Positions 37,069 through 45,731 are shown, numbered from the stretch's first letter. The stretch is DNA of 64,000 bases from Moraxella atlantae NBRC 14588 (GCF_001591265.1 NZ_BCUL01000004.1:1-64000), one strand, 5' to 3'. Translations and numbers: made by a program. The notes: generated by a model from the sequence alone, not told the origin.

Positions 37069-37238
37069 GTCTATCACTGTGGCACGCAGCATGGCAAAAA
37101 TCTGCCGCATGCCCAGATAAAGGACGTTTATTTTACCCAAAAAACCCTGCGTTGTCATGTATAATCAGCATTTTTTGGTTGGACTTTTGACAGGCACGTG
37201 TTTTACGATCGCGTTTTGGGCGGATATAGGCGGACAAG

Positions 37239-38204
37239 ATGAAAGCGGCAATTTCGGCAAATTTTTTGACGTTTATCCTTGGTGTGTTGGTTAGTGTCGT
37301 ACCCATCTTGCAAGCCGCTGCCAAAACCAACGCTACCGCGCCTGCTGCCGATTTGGCAATGTACCGCCAAAAACACCTTGCTCAGTGCGGCGACAGCTAC
37401 TTACAACGCCAAACGCCACAACTTATGCGCAAAACCGATGTTGAGCTGTATTATTTGTGTTTTGAAGGCTTTGCTGTCGGTTATTCGGGGGTGAGTCGTA
37501 CCGCGCTGTGGTCGGCTGAGCACCTAACGCGCGCGCGGATTAAATCCGCCCAACAGCTTGAGCGCGTCAATAACTTCCATGAAGAAAGCCGCCTGCCCGA
37601 TCGCGTCAAGGCACGTTTGGCGGATTACAAAAACACACCGTATGACCGTGGGCATTTATCGCCCAACGGTGATATGGCAACACCTGAACAGCAGTATGAC
37701 AGCTTTAGCCTAGCCAACATCGTACCACAAAATCCAACGCAAAACCGCACCACGTGGCGCAACCTTGAGAGCCAAACGCGCTATTTGGCAATAAAATACG
37801 GTGAGGTTTATGTGGTCACAGGCGCGGCGTTTGAGGGCAGCGCGGTCAAGCAAATGCGTGGACGCGTGTTGGTGCCGACACATTTGTTTAAGGCGGTGTA
37901 TGTGCCCAAACTTGGGCAAGCAGGCGTGTATTATGCACCCAATGATGACAGCCAGCGCGTGCAAATTATCAGCCTAAATGATTTGACACGCCGCAGTGGG
38001 CTTAACGTGATGCCACATTTATCGCCCAATGTGCAAGCGCAGGCGTTGGATTTACCGCTCGGTCAAGATGGCAAGCAAGACGACAAACCAACTAACCGCA
38101 AGCCACCTAGTAACACAGGCGATCACACAGGATTTGATTGGCAACTATTGGTTCATTTGATCAGTATGATTGCTGATTGGGTGCAATCTTTGTTAAAAAG
38201 ATAA
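37239..38204 (+). CDS. Secreted DNA/RNA non-specific endonuclease (NUC1 family)
   Basis: 321 residues. A hydrophobic N-terminal signal segment (residues 5-27) suggests export. The beta-beta-alpha metal nuclease signature is YDRGHLSPNGDM, where the His is the general base of the family. The downstream FSLANIVPQNPTQNRTTWRNLE contains the metal-binding Asn. These enzymes cut single- and double-stranded DNA and RNA; in the periplasm or outside they may feed on nucleic acid or act on DNA during uptake (inference). The C-terminal ~60 residues are hydrophilic, then amphipathic. No immunity gene is adjacent. Confidence 0.88.
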   Translation: MKAAISANFLTFILGVLVSVVPILQAAAKTNATAPAADLAMYRQKHLAQCGDSYLQRQTPQLMRKTDVELYYLCFEGFAVGYSGVSRTALWSAEHLTRARIKSAQQLERVNNFHEESRLPDRVKARLADYKNTPYDRGHLSPNGDMATPEQQYDSFSLANIVPQNPTQNRTTWRNLESQTRYLAIKYGEVYVVTGAAFEGSAVKQMRGRVLVPTHLFKAVYVPKLGQAGVYYAPNDDSQRVQIISLNDLTRRSGLNVMPHLSPNVQAQALDLPLGQDGKQDDKPTNRKPPSNTGDHTGFDWQLLVHLISMIADWVQSLLKR

Positions 38205-38249
38205 ATAAAACAATGGCTTATAAAATTATAAAAAAATTTCAATAAACAC

Positions 38250-38277
38250 TTTACCACAGAAAAAATTGGTCTATAAT
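38250..38277 (+). promoter_or_regulatory. Promoter of the DUF2147 gene
   Basis: TTTACC (38250-38255), a 16-bp spacer and TATAAT (38272-38277). The transcribed leader (about 75 nt) contains small inverted repeats (AGGCT/AGCCT, and ACTAGCTAGT) and two copies of TCTAACAAGGA, the second of which provides the ribosome binding site. Confidence 0.5.
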
Positions 38278-38359
38278 GCTAGTTACGACCCATCAAAATG
38301 GTCTAACAAGGACAGGCTTGCTAGCCTACTAGCTAGTCTATATCTAACAAGGAATGTCT

Positions 38360-38740
38360 ATGAAACTTTTTAGTAAAACCGCGATTATCGCGCTGGCGTG
38401 TGCCAGTATCCCTGCCTTTGCTGCTGAGCCTATCGTTGGTGTGTGGCAAACCTTTGAAGATGGCAAACCCAAAGCACAAGTGCAAATCAGTGATGCAGGT
38501 GGTGCGCTATCGGGGGTGGTCATCGATGGTAACACCGACAAAGCCAAAACCTACATCGGCCGTACTGTCATCAGTGGGCTAAAAGCCGATGGTGGTGGCA
38601 AATACAGCGGTGGCACCATCACCGATCCTGTCAATGGCAAGTCTTACAAACTGACTGCGACACTGTCGGGCAATAATTTGGCATTAAAAGGTCATTTAGG
38701 GCCGTTTAGCCGTACGCAAAACTGGAAGCGCGTTAAGTAA
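38360..38740 (+). CDS. DUF2147 family secreted protein
   Basis: 126 residues from the ATG at 38360; the ATG two codons earlier is too close to the AAGGA site. A clear signal peptide (MKLFSKTAIIALACASIPAFAA) precedes a small beta-rich domain typical of DUF2147: PIVGVWQTFEDGKP, IGRTVISGLKADGGGKYSGG and GKSYKLTATLSGNNL. The family is periplasmic or outer-surface and of unknown function; lipocalin-like folds are suspected. Monocistronic: its own promoter lies upstream and a terminator downstream. Confidence 0.85.
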   Translation: MKLFSKTAIIALACASIPAFAAEPIVGVWQTFEDGKPKAQVQISDAGGALSGVVIDGNTDKAKTYIGRTVISGLKADGGGKYSGGTITDPVNGKSYKLTATLSGNNLALKGHLGPFSRTQNWKRVK

Positions 38741-38773
38741 TTCAAGCGCGCTGTCTACCAAATTAACAAAAAG

Positions 38774-38797
38774 CCGAACCTATGTTCGGTTTTTTTA
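38774..38797 (+). terminator. Rho-independent terminator after the DUF2147 gene
   Basis: CCGAAC-CTAT-GTTCGG followed by eight T. It starts 34 bp after the stop codon. Confidence 0.85.
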
Positions 38798-38840
38798 CGT
38801 GTCGATTTTGTGGCAGGCGCGTTGGTCAGATGTACTGCTA

Positions 38841-38868
38841 TTATTTACACGCCAAAAAACAGTATAAT
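38841..38868 (+). promoter_or_regulatory. Probable promoter of the OPT transporter
   Basis: TATAAT at 38863-38868 with a weak -35 (TTATTT, 16-bp spacing). It would give a leader of about 110 nt, rich in T. Confidence 0.4.
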
Positions 38869-38985
38869 CGCAAGTCTTTTTCGGTGATTTTTTAGCCAAT
38901 CTTTTTATCTTGATCTACGAATCTACGATTTTTATTTAAGCATTTTTTACATAGGCTTTTTTATTAAAGCTAGGGAAGTTAAGCG

Positions 38986-41055
38986 ATGCAGCCTCAACCC
39001 TCTCACCGCGTCAGCGCGACTCAGGGTGCCGATGTCAAGGAGCTAACCTTGCGCGGTATGATTCTTGGTGCGTTGATTACGGTGGTCTTTACCGCGTCAA
39101 ATGTTTATCTTGGGCTAAAAGTCGGGCTCACCTTTGCCTCGTCGATTCCTGCGGCGGTGATTTCGATGGCGGTGCTCAAGTTCGCCAAGGACAGCAATAT
39201 TTTGGAAAATAACATCGTACAAACGCAAGCATCGGCGGCAGGTACATTGTCGTCGATTATTTTTGTGTTGCCTGCGCTGTTGATGCTTGGCTATTGGACG
39301 GGTTTTGCGTTTTGGCAAACCACGCTGCTGTGTATTGCAGGTGGAATTTTGGGTGTGGTGTTTACTATTCCATTACGCTATGCGATGGTGGTTAATAGTG
39401 ATTTGCCGTATCCTGAAGGGGTGGCAGCGGCGGAGATTTTACGCGCCGATGACAAAACCAGCCACTTGGCGCAGACAGGCGACGCTGCCCAAACGTCTAC
39501 CGCCTCTACAGGGGCGAAGGATATTGCGCTGGGCGGTTTGTTGTCGGGTGTGGTGGCGTTTTTGACAGGCGGTCTGCGTGTGTTGGCGGATTCTGCAGGC
39601 TATTGGTTTAAGGCAGGGTCGGCGATTTTTCAAATCCCGATGGGCTTTTCGTTGGCGTTGTTGGGTGCAGGTTATTTGGTCGGTATTGCAGGTGGTATTG
39701 CGATTTTGCTTGGTATTGCCATCGCTTGGGGCGTGGCGGTGCCATGGTTGAGTAGCAGTATTCCACAACCTAGCGATTTGGAGATGACTGCGTTTGCCAT
39801 GCAGTTGTGGAAAGAAAAGGTGCGCTTTATCGGTGCAGGGACGATCGGTATTGCTGCCATTTGGACGCTTTTGACGTTGCTTAAGCCTATGATTGAGGGC
39901 TTAAAACTCTCGATGCGCTCACTAACAGGCGGCAATATGACCAATCAAGCGCGTACAGAGCAAGATTTATCGCTCAAGACAATGATTGGCTGCACGGTGG
40001 CGATGGTGCTGTTGCTTGCGCTGGTGTTTTATCAGTTCGTTGCGGCGGCAAGTTTGCCTACAGGATTGGCATGGCTGTTGGTGGCGGTGTGTACGCTGCT
40101 AACGTTTGTCATTGGTTTTTTTATCGCGGCGGCGTGTGGCTATATGGCAGGGTTGGTGGGCTCGTCGTCTAGTCCAATTTCGGGGATTGGCATTGTGTCA
40201 ATCGTGGTGATTTCGTTGGTTTTGCTGTTGGTTGGCAATGCGTATCCTGATTTATTGGCCACAGGCGATGGCAAGTTTGTGACGGCATTGGCGTTGTTTT
40301 GTGGCTCTGCGGTGCTATGTGTGGCAACGATTTCTAATGACAATTTGCAGGATTTAAAAACAGGTTATTTGGTGCAGGCGACACCGTGGCGTCAGCAAGT
40401 GGCGTTGATGATAGGTGTGGTGGTCGGTGCGATGGTGATCGCGCCTGTGTTGCAGCTGCTGTATCAAGCGTATGGCTTCACGGGTGCGTTACCGCGTCCT
40501 GATATGGATGCGGCACAAGCACTTGGCGCACCACAAGCCACCTTGATGACAACGATTGCCAAGGGCATTTTTACCCACAGCCTAAGTTGGCACTATATCC
40601 TTATCGGCGCGGCGATTGGTGTGGTTTTGATTGTCATTGATGCGCTGCTGCGTAAGACGTCGGCGGGTAAATACAGCTTGCCCGTGTTGGCGGTTGGTAT
40701 GGGTATTTATTTGCCACCTGCGGTCAATATGCCGATTTTTGTTGGCACGCTGCTGGCGTGGTGGCTCAAACGACGCGTAACCCAGCGCGCTGCACCTGCC
40801 CAACGCAAGCTTGCCCTTAAAGCCGCTGAACGTCGTGGCACGTTGTTTGCCGCAGGTTTGATTGTCGGCGAGAGTTTGGTTGGGGTGATTTTGGCATTTG
40901 TCATTGCCGCATCGGTAGCAACAGGTGGTTCGGACGCGCCGTTGGCAATTGGGCTGGATCATTGGGATACCATCGGGCAATGGCTCGGTATGGCAGCGTT
41001 TGTCGTGGCGATGATTGCGTTGGCAAGACGTGTGCTTGCAAGCCATAGCCGTTAG
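38986..41055 (+). CDS. OPT-family oligopeptide transporter
   Basis: 689 residues with about 15 hydrophobic segments, an inner-membrane proton-coupled transporter for small peptides or peptide-metal complexes. Family stretches seen: LTLRGMILGALITVVFTASNVYLGLKVG at the N-terminus, YPEGVAAAEIL, the conserved GLVGSSSSPISGIGI and ISNDNLQDLKTGYLVQATPWRQQ. It is single and followed by a strong shared terminator. It is convergent with pepD, a peptidase; uptake followed by dipeptide hydrolysis is a reasonable functional link, though they are not in one transcript. Confidence 0.92.
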   Translation: MQPQPSHRVSATQGADVKELTLRGMILGALITVVFTASNVYLGLKVGLTFASSIPAAVISMAVLKFAKDSNILENNIVQTQASAAGTLSSIIFVLPALLMLGYWTGFAFWQTTLLCIAGGILGVVFTIPLRYAMVVNSDLPYPEGVAAAEILRADDKTSHLAQTGDAAQTSTASTGAKDIALGGLLSGVVAFLTGGLRVLADSAGYWFKAGSAIFQIPMGFSLALLGAGYLVGIAGGIAILLGIAIAWGVAVPWLSSSIPQPSDLEMTAFAMQLWKEKVRFIGAGTIGIAAIWTLLTLLKPMIEGLKLSMRSLTGGNMTNQARTEQDLSLKTMIGCTVAMVLLLALVFYQFVAAASLPTGLAWLLVAVCTLLTFVIGFFIAAACGYMAGLVGSSSSPISGIGIVSIVVISLVLLLVGNAYPDLLATGDGKFVTALALFCGSAVLCVATISNDNLQDLKTGYLVQATPWRQQVALMIGVVVGAMVIAPVLQLLYQAYGFTGALPRPDMDAAQALGAPQATLMTTIAKGIFTHSLSWHYILIGAAIGVVLIVIDALLRKTSAGKYSLPVLAVGMGIYLPPAVNMPIFVGTLLAWWLKRRVTQRAAPAQRKLALKAAERRGTLFAAGLIVGESLVGVILAFVIAASVATGGSDAPLAIGLDHWDTIGQWLGMAAFVVAMIALARRVLASHSR

Positions 41056-41070
41056 TTGCCTAAACGTAAA

Positions 41071-41103
41071 AAAAATCCCTGCCACATGCGCAGGGATTTT
41101 TTT
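41071..41103. terminator. Bidirectional terminator between OPT transporter and pepD
   Basis: ATCCCTGC (41075-41082) pairs with GCAGGGAT (41090-41097), with A-run and T-run on the two sides, so it can work for both convergent genes. Confidence 0.9.
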
Positions 41104-41112
41104 GCTGTATTT

Positions 41113-42609
41113 TTACAAGGCGTTTAAGACATCCACAAGCACTTGCCACGTTTTTGCCACACTGGCGATTTCGACACGCTCATTGGGCGAATGTGCAGCG
41201 CGGATGTTAGGACCAAATGAAATCATGTCCATGTTTGGGGCTTTACCTTTTAAAATACCGCATTCTAGTCCTGCATGGATCACTTGTAGCTTGGGCGTAC
41301 CTACAAAGTGGCGCGCCATGATATCGCTGACCATGTCTAATAGCGGCGAGTCGGGATCAGGCTGCCAACCAGGGTAGTCATCGCTTAGCACAAGTGTCGC
41401 GCCTGCCAACTCTGCCAAGGCTTGTAAACGTTGGCTGACATCATCCTTGGTGGTTTGTAATAGCGAGCGCATCAAGCAATGTACCGTCAGCTGCGCGTTA
41501 TCCGCCTGCTCGCTTGCCGCAAGCGTTACCACCCCTGTGTTTATCGAGGTTTCAACCACACCTGCAAAATCATCACTCATCCGCAGCACGCCATTGGGTA
41601 AACTGCGCAATATATCCAGCACACGTTTGCTATCAGCAAGCGATAAGGCAAGCGGATGCTTGAGGCTGACAGGCTCGGCAGTCAGTGTTAGTGTGGGTTC
41701 AGCGGTGTGTAATTCGGCTTGCAAGGTGGCAAGTATGGCAGGTAGATGGTGCGTGATTTGCGCCCTATCACCCAATACCACCGCGGTTGCCTCGCGCGTG
41801 ATGACATTACGCAGCACACCGCCTTGCCAGCTGTGCAGCTGAAGCGGTGTCACAGCAAAGAGCGTTGCCAAAACCCGTGCCAACAACAAGTTGGCATTGC
41901 CAAGCCCTTTGTGGATATCAATGCCCGAATGCCCACCTTGTAAGCCTGCCACGCTGATGGCAACGGGGGTAGTGTGTTCTGCCGTCACCCACGGCATGGT
42001 CAGCTGCAAAGTCGCATCGCGTCCGCCTGCACAGCCGACAAACAGCTCGCCTTCATCTTCAGAGTCTAGGTTAATCAGCCGTGGCGCGGTCAGCCAATCG
42101 GGGCTTAGCGCCTGTACGCCTCCCATACCGACTTCTTCTTCACAGGTCAGCACGATATCAAGCGGCGGATGCGCGATATCATCACTAAATGCCACCGCCA
42201 ATGCCATTGCCAATCCGATGCCGTTATCCGCACCCAGTGTGGTGTCGGTCGCCCATACCCAGCCGTCTTTAACCATAGGTTTGATGGGGTCATGGACAAA
42301 GTCATGGCTTGAATCGCGCCCTTTTTGTGCCACCATATCAAAGTGCGCCTGAATAGCAACACGCGGACGCTTTGCCATCGCAGGGTCTAAGCGGCTAGCA
42401 GGTTTTTGAATTAAAATATTGCCCTTCGCGTCTTGTTGCACCGTCAAGCCATACGCTTGCCCACGGGTCTTGACAGCCTCGATGATCAACTCGCCAAGCT
42501 TGTGTTCATGAAACGTCGGATGCGGTACGGCGCAGATATCGGCAAACCATTGCCAAACCGCGGTCGGGGCAAGTTGTGCGATGGATGATGGGGTGACAGA
42601 AGTGGTCAT
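41113..42609 (-). CDS. pepD: Cytosol non-specific dipeptidase (beta-Ala-His dipeptidase)
   Basis: M20-family zinc aminopeptidase that splits unspecific dipeptides. 498 residues from MTTSVTPSS, which has AGGTAG before it. Metal and catalytic motifs are AIQAHFDMVAQKG, TTLGADNGIGLAMAL, VLTCEEEVGMGGV, LDSEDEGELFVGCAGG and, near the C-terminus, VIHAGLECGILKGKAP. The frame stays open upstream through the left end of the small mobile element to 42675, but that extension has no family similarity. The element begins 18 bp upstream of the start, so the native promoter has been displaced. Confidence 0.95.
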   Translation of the reverse strand: MTTSVTPSSIAQLAPTAVWQWFADICAVPHPTFHEHKLGELIIEAVKTRGQAYGLTVQQDAKGNILIQKPASRLDPAMAKRPRVAIQAHFDMVAQKGRDSSHDFVHDPIKPMVKDGWVWATDTTLGADNGIGLAMALAVAFSDDIAHPPLDIVLTCEEEVGMGGVQALSPDWLTAPRLINLDSEDEGELFVGCAGGRDATLQLTMPWVTAEHTTPVAISVAGLQGGHSGIDIHKGLGNANLLLARVLATLFAVTPLQLHSWQGGVLRNVITREATAVVLGDRAQITHHLPAILATLQAELHTAEPTLTLTAEPVSLKHPLALSLADSKRVLDILRSLPNGVLRMSDDFAGVVETSINTGVVTLAASEQADNAQLTVHCLMRSLLQTTKDDVSQRLQALAELAGATLVLSDDYPGWQPDPDSPLLDMVSDIMARHFVGTPKLQVIHAGLECGILKGKAPNMDMISFGPNIRAAHSPNERVEIASVAKTWQVLVDVLNAL

Positions 42610-42675
42610 ACAGCTACCTGATTTTATCATTCGTTGCCGTAAAACCACCGACTTCAGGCGGTGGATATAAGGCAA

Positions 42676-42704
42676 TTGTTAAATGCGATGAGTTTTGCTA
42701 TACT
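42676..42704 (+). promoter_or_regulatory. Promoter-like sequence inside element M1
   Basis: TTGTTA (42676-42681), a 17-bp spacer and TATACT (42699-42704), pointing into the structured core. In M2 the -35 and spacing are kept and the -10 reads TACACT. Confidence 0.4.
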
Positions 42705-42710
42705 CATCTC

Positions 42711-42969
42711 ACTATATTCAATGTCTTACATTCCACAGTTAAGTTAAGACTAAATTGCGAGTACGCAGTAACTTAACTGGTAAGACGTTTCCAAACACAC
42801 ACTTAAGCTAATTCGTGTCTATGACAATCCTAACGGTAGGATTAGCTTAAAATAAGAACCTAAGATGTACGGTGTGTCGTACGGGCGGTTGCCATTGTCT
42901 TAGGTTTGCGGTGGGGCTTCACCGTCTTGCAGAAGGAATCCCCTCACTTTAGGGAGGGGAGGAAGTCAA
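42711..42969 (+). ncRNA. Candidate structured RNA of element M1
   Basis: Hypothetical transcript from the internal promoter to the right end. Stem A: GTCTTAC (42723-42729) with GTAAGAC (42780-42786), then CAGTTAAGTTA (42736-42746) with TAACTTAACTG (42769-42779), capped by TGCG-AGTA-CGCA. Stem B: TTAAGCTAAT (42803-42812) with ATTAGCTTAA (42841-42850), inner CCTA-ACGG-TAGG. Junction C: AACCTAAGA (42857-42865) with TCTTAGGTT (42898-42906), enclosing GTACG/CGTAC and GGC/GCC hairpins. Then the omegaRNA-like stem CGGTG/CACCG (42909-42924) and the terminal hairpin. Folding at the DNA level during transposition is the alternative. Confidence 0.35.
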
Positions 42970-42980
42970 TTTCAAACAAT

Positions 42981-44504
42981 TTAAAATGCATGCTTAAATG
43001 CCTCAATGGCAAGCTTACGCGTTACTTTGGTCGGTGTGTCTAAGCGCGGATAGTCAATGGCAGGATTTGCCGCCAACTGCTGTTGCAATTTGGTTTCATC
43101 ATGCAAAATTTTGGCAGGGATAGTGGCAAGTTCGGGCAGCCAGTGCTTGATAAACGCCGCGTCCACATCATGGCTTGCCGCTTGGCTAAACGGATTCATC
43201 ACGCGAAAATACGGCTGCGCGTCGGTACCCACCGATGCCGACCACTGCCAACCGCCGTTATTGCTGGCAAAGTCGCCATCAACCAGCTGCTGCATAAAAT
43301 ACCGCTCGCCCCACCGCCAATCAATCAGCAAATTTTTGCTCAAATACATCGCCACCACCATGCGTAGCCGATTGTGCATAAAGCCTGTGGCGTTCAAGCA
43401 GCGCATAGCGGCATCAACCAACGGCACGCCCGTGCGCCCTGCACACCACGCAGCAAAATCCACCTCATCATAACGCCACATCACCGCAGTATCGGTTTCG
43501 ACCAAAAACGCCTGCCCCTTGACGATATCAGGGCGATTTACGACAACATCAACATAAAAATCACGCCACGCCAGCTCGCTAATCCAGCGGTAGATATCTT
43601 TGTACGCCTCTGGCAACACATCAAGCTGCTGCCGCGCTTTGACATAGCACAGTCGCGCCGATAGCACACCCGCCGCCAAATATGGCGATAAGCGACTGGT
43701 TGCACCCAAATGATCGTGCAAGGCAGGTACATCACGCGCGCTATTGTACTCGGCAATATCGTGCTGCAAAAACTCATCCAACCGCGCCTGTGCAGCGACC
43801 TCGCCTGCAGAGTACAAGGTTTCGCCCAAGGCTTGCACCTGCGCCAATTGCTCATCAAGTGGTGGCGTTGGCTGATAAAATGCTTGGTAAAACTCAGCAA
43901 TTGTTAGTGCTTGCTTGGGTGGGGTCAAGGTAGCTGCCAATGCTGTGGTGTCTAGCGCGTTGGGCGCTGGCGTGGCAGCTGGCATAAGTGGCGCGATTTC
44001 TAGCAACGCCAACCAACGTTTATAAAACGGCGTAAATACCTTGTACGGCTGCCTTTGGGTGGTCAAAACCCGCTGCGGTGCGACAATCGTGCTGTCATCA
44101 TACCAGTTCGTTTGGACGCCGATTTGCTGCGCGTCGGTATGCACACGGCGGTCGCGGATAATTTCACGGTCTAGGTATTCACGGTTGGCAAACAGTTGGC
44201 AAATAGCGTTTTGCTGGCACAATGCCACCACATCTTGCGCTTGTGTGGCAAAATCTGCCACCGTACGCACCACCAAACCGATATTCAACGCCGCCAAACT
44301 CTGTTTGAGCTGCGCAATTTGACGCAATATCAAATCAATTTGCCACAATGACTTGTCATGTAGCTGCCATTGGCTAGGCGTGAGATACACCACCGCAAGC
44401 ACACCCGCACCTGCCTGCTTGGCTGCTTGGCAACATGCTGCCAAGGCAGTGTTGTCGGTGATACGCAAATCTTGCCGCAGCCAGATTAAATAGTTATTTG
44501 CCAT
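42981..44504 (-). CDS. phrB: Deoxyribodipyrimidine photolyase
   Basis: Light-driven repair of cyclobutane pyrimidine dimers with FAD and an antenna cofactor. 507 residues from MANNYLIWLRQDLRITDN; a longer frame begins 25 codons earlier without family similarity. Class I CPD photolyase features: N-terminal Rossmann antenna domain, then ATSRLSPYLAAGVLSAR, ELAWRDFYVDVV, GRTGVPLVDAAMRCLNATGFMHNRLRMVVAMYLSKNLLIDW (split over the FAD site) and NNGGWQWSASVGTDAQPYFRVMNP. Element M1 lies 11 bp past the stop codon. The divergent DUF2256 gene starts 125 bp away. Confidence 0.94.
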   Translation of the reverse strand: MANNYLIWLRQDLRITDNTALAACCQAAKQAGAGVLAVVYLTPSQWQLHDKSLWQIDLILRQIAQLKQSLAALNIGLVVRTVADFATQAQDVVALCQQNAICQLFANREYLDREIIRDRRVHTDAQQIGVQTNWYDDSTIVAPQRVLTTQRQPYKVFTPFYKRWLALLEIAPLMPAATPAPNALDTTALAATLTPPKQALTIAEFYQAFYQPTPPLDEQLAQVQALGETLYSAGEVAAQARLDEFLQHDIAEYNSARDVPALHDHLGATSRLSPYLAAGVLSARLCYVKARQQLDVLPEAYKDIYRWISELAWRDFYVDVVVNRPDIVKGQAFLVETDTAVMWRYDEVDFAAWCAGRTGVPLVDAAMRCLNATGFMHNRLRMVVAMYLSKNLLIDWRWGERYFMQQLVDGDFASNNGGWQWSASVGTDAQPYFRVMNPFSQAASHDVDAAFIKHWLPELATIPAKILHDETKLQQQLAANPAIDYPRLDTPTKVTRKLAIEAFKHAF

Positions 44505-44629
44505 GATTGGATCCGTTGTGTTGTGATTTTTATGGCACAATCTGTTGGCCGTCCCATGCCCAAATCTTGCCCGTGTCATCCGCGCTTAATCCATCTATGA
44601 CTTTTTAACTAAAACCAACCAAAGCACAA

Positions 44630-44863
44630 ATGAACCGTGCTAATCCAGCTGAGACAACACTTGCCCCAACCACAAACGCCATGACAACAGCCAGCCCAAA
44701 AACCAGCCACAAAATGCGTAAAAAAGCCAACCTACCCAGTAAAATCTGCCCCGTGTGCCAACGTCCTTTCGTGTGGCGCAAAAAATGGGCGCGCGACTGG
44801 GACAGCGTGGTGTATTGCTCAAAACGCTGTCAAGGTATGCATCACCGTGCCCAAATGGACTAA
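44630..44863 (+). CDS. DUF2256 family small zinc-ribbon-like protein
   Basis: 77 residues. A Thr/Ala-rich N-terminus (about 35 residues) precedes the compact DUF2256 core: LPSKICPVCQRPFVWRKKW then ARDWDSVVYCSKRCQG. The four cysteines (CPVC ... CSKRC) look like a zinc-binding site. DUF2256 genes are commonly found next to photolyase or cryptochrome genes, as here (divergent from phrB), which suggests a link to light or DNA repair. The molecular function is unknown. The start could be the later ATG at codon 15 or 24. Confidence 0.8.
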   Translation: MNRANPAETTLAPTTNAMTTASPKTSHKMRKKANLPSKICPVCQRPFVWRKKWARDWDSVVYCSKRCQGMHHRAQMD

Positions 44864-44889
44864 AAACTGAAATAAGCCTGGCAAGCAAT

Positions 44890-45537
44890 TTAGACCAACT
44901 GTGGGAACAACGTGCGTAAACCTGCCACGATAATCTCAACCGCCAATGCCGCCAGCAACATACCCATCACGCGGTTAAGCACATTAATGCCCGTATCGCC
45001 CAAAAATCGGCTAACCTGTCGCGCTGCACTAAAGCTTAGAAACGTAAACACACTGATCAGCAACCCTGCGGTGATAATCGCGAGCGTTGCCTTATAACCC
45101 TGCCCTGTTTGCTGCCCCTGTGCAGCATAAATGATCACCGTCGAAATCCCACCAGGGCCAATAATCATCGGAATCGTCAGCGGTACAATCGCCGCCGATG
45201 TCCCCATAAATGCCTTGGGGCTAAGCTCATCAGAATCCTCAGACGGTTTGGCAATATTGCCTGCGCCGTTCATCATGCCAATCGCAATCAATAGCACCAA
45301 CAAGCCACCTGCCACGCGAAACGATCCGAGCGAAATGCCAAAAACCTTTAAAATCAGCTCACCTGCTACGGCAAAAATCATCACCGTAATCAGTACCGTC
45401 GCCGCCGAGATCAGCGCAACCTTACGCGCTTGCTCACTGGTCGCGCCCTCGGTGATACTGATAAACATCGGTAATGCCGAAATCGGATTGACCAGCACAA
45501 TCAGTGCAAAAAATATCTTAAGAACCTGCCCGTCCAT
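44890..45537 (-). CDS. MarC family integral membrane protein
   Basis: 215 residues from MDGQVLKIFFALIVLVNPISALPMF, which matches the family N-terminus; the frame is open further upstream without support. Six membrane helices are expected. Family stretches: NPISALPMFISIT, GLLVLLIAIGMMNG, SAAIVPLTIPMIIGPGGIS and VLNRVMGMLLAALAVEIIVAGL. MarC/UPF0056 proteins were once tied to multiple antibiotic resistance, but this is not supported; function unknown. Convergent with the DUF2256 gene. Confidence 0.88.
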   Translation of the reverse strand: MDGQVLKIFFALIVLVNPISALPMFISITEGATSEQARKVALISAATVLITVMIFAVAGELILKVFGISLGSFRVAGGLLVLLIAIGMMNGAGNIAKPSEDSDELSPKAFMGTSAAIVPLTIPMIIGPGGISTVIIYAAQGQQTGQGYKATLAIITAGLLISVFTFLSFSAARQVSRFLGDTGINVLNRVMGMLLAALAVEIIVAGLRTLFPQLV

Positions 45538-45731
45538 CGTCTTGACTCTTGTTTTAATGTTAAAATTTAAAATACTGGCATTATACGAAGTTTGGCGCAC
45601 CCGTGCTGACTTGTTTGGTAGTCGGCTTGTAGCGTTTGGCGCAGCTCACCACCGTGAGCACCTGCGATTTTTTGTGTGGATTTTACGCGGACAGCATTGC
45701 ATTTTGGTGACGTTTGGTGTAGCTTAACGCC

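Larger units (their letters stand above)
42628..42969 (+). mobile_element. Non-autonomous IS200/IS605-derived element M1 (no tnpB)
   Basis: 342 bp. It shares about 48 bp of left end (GTTGCCGTAAAA, hairpin CCACCG/CGGTGG, GATATAAGGCAA) and about 64 bp of right end (from TTGCGGT to GTCAA) with the TnpB elements. The left flank is TTTTATC. The inner 230 bp (42676-42905) is unrelated to tnpB and non-coding, and it holds several perfect inverted repeats. Element M2 at 46680-47020 has the same core; my hand alignment shows about 15 differences in 230. Resembles the palindrome-associated elements (PATEs) known in other prokaryotes. Confidence 0.88.

Noticed and set aside
38354-38359. Earlier ATG for the DUF2147 protein
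   Set aside because: It lies only 1 nt from the AAGGA site; the ATG at 38360 has proper spacing and starts the signal peptide.
42610-42675. N-terminal extension of pepD through the element's left end
   Set aside because: The extension is transposon sequence without family similarity, and a ribosome binding site precedes the ATG at 42609. Kept only as a possibility in a finding.
42628-42969. Element M1 as a CRISPR or riboswitch region
   Set aside because: There are no evenly spaced repeats, and the ends match the TnpB elements, so a transposon derivative explains it better.
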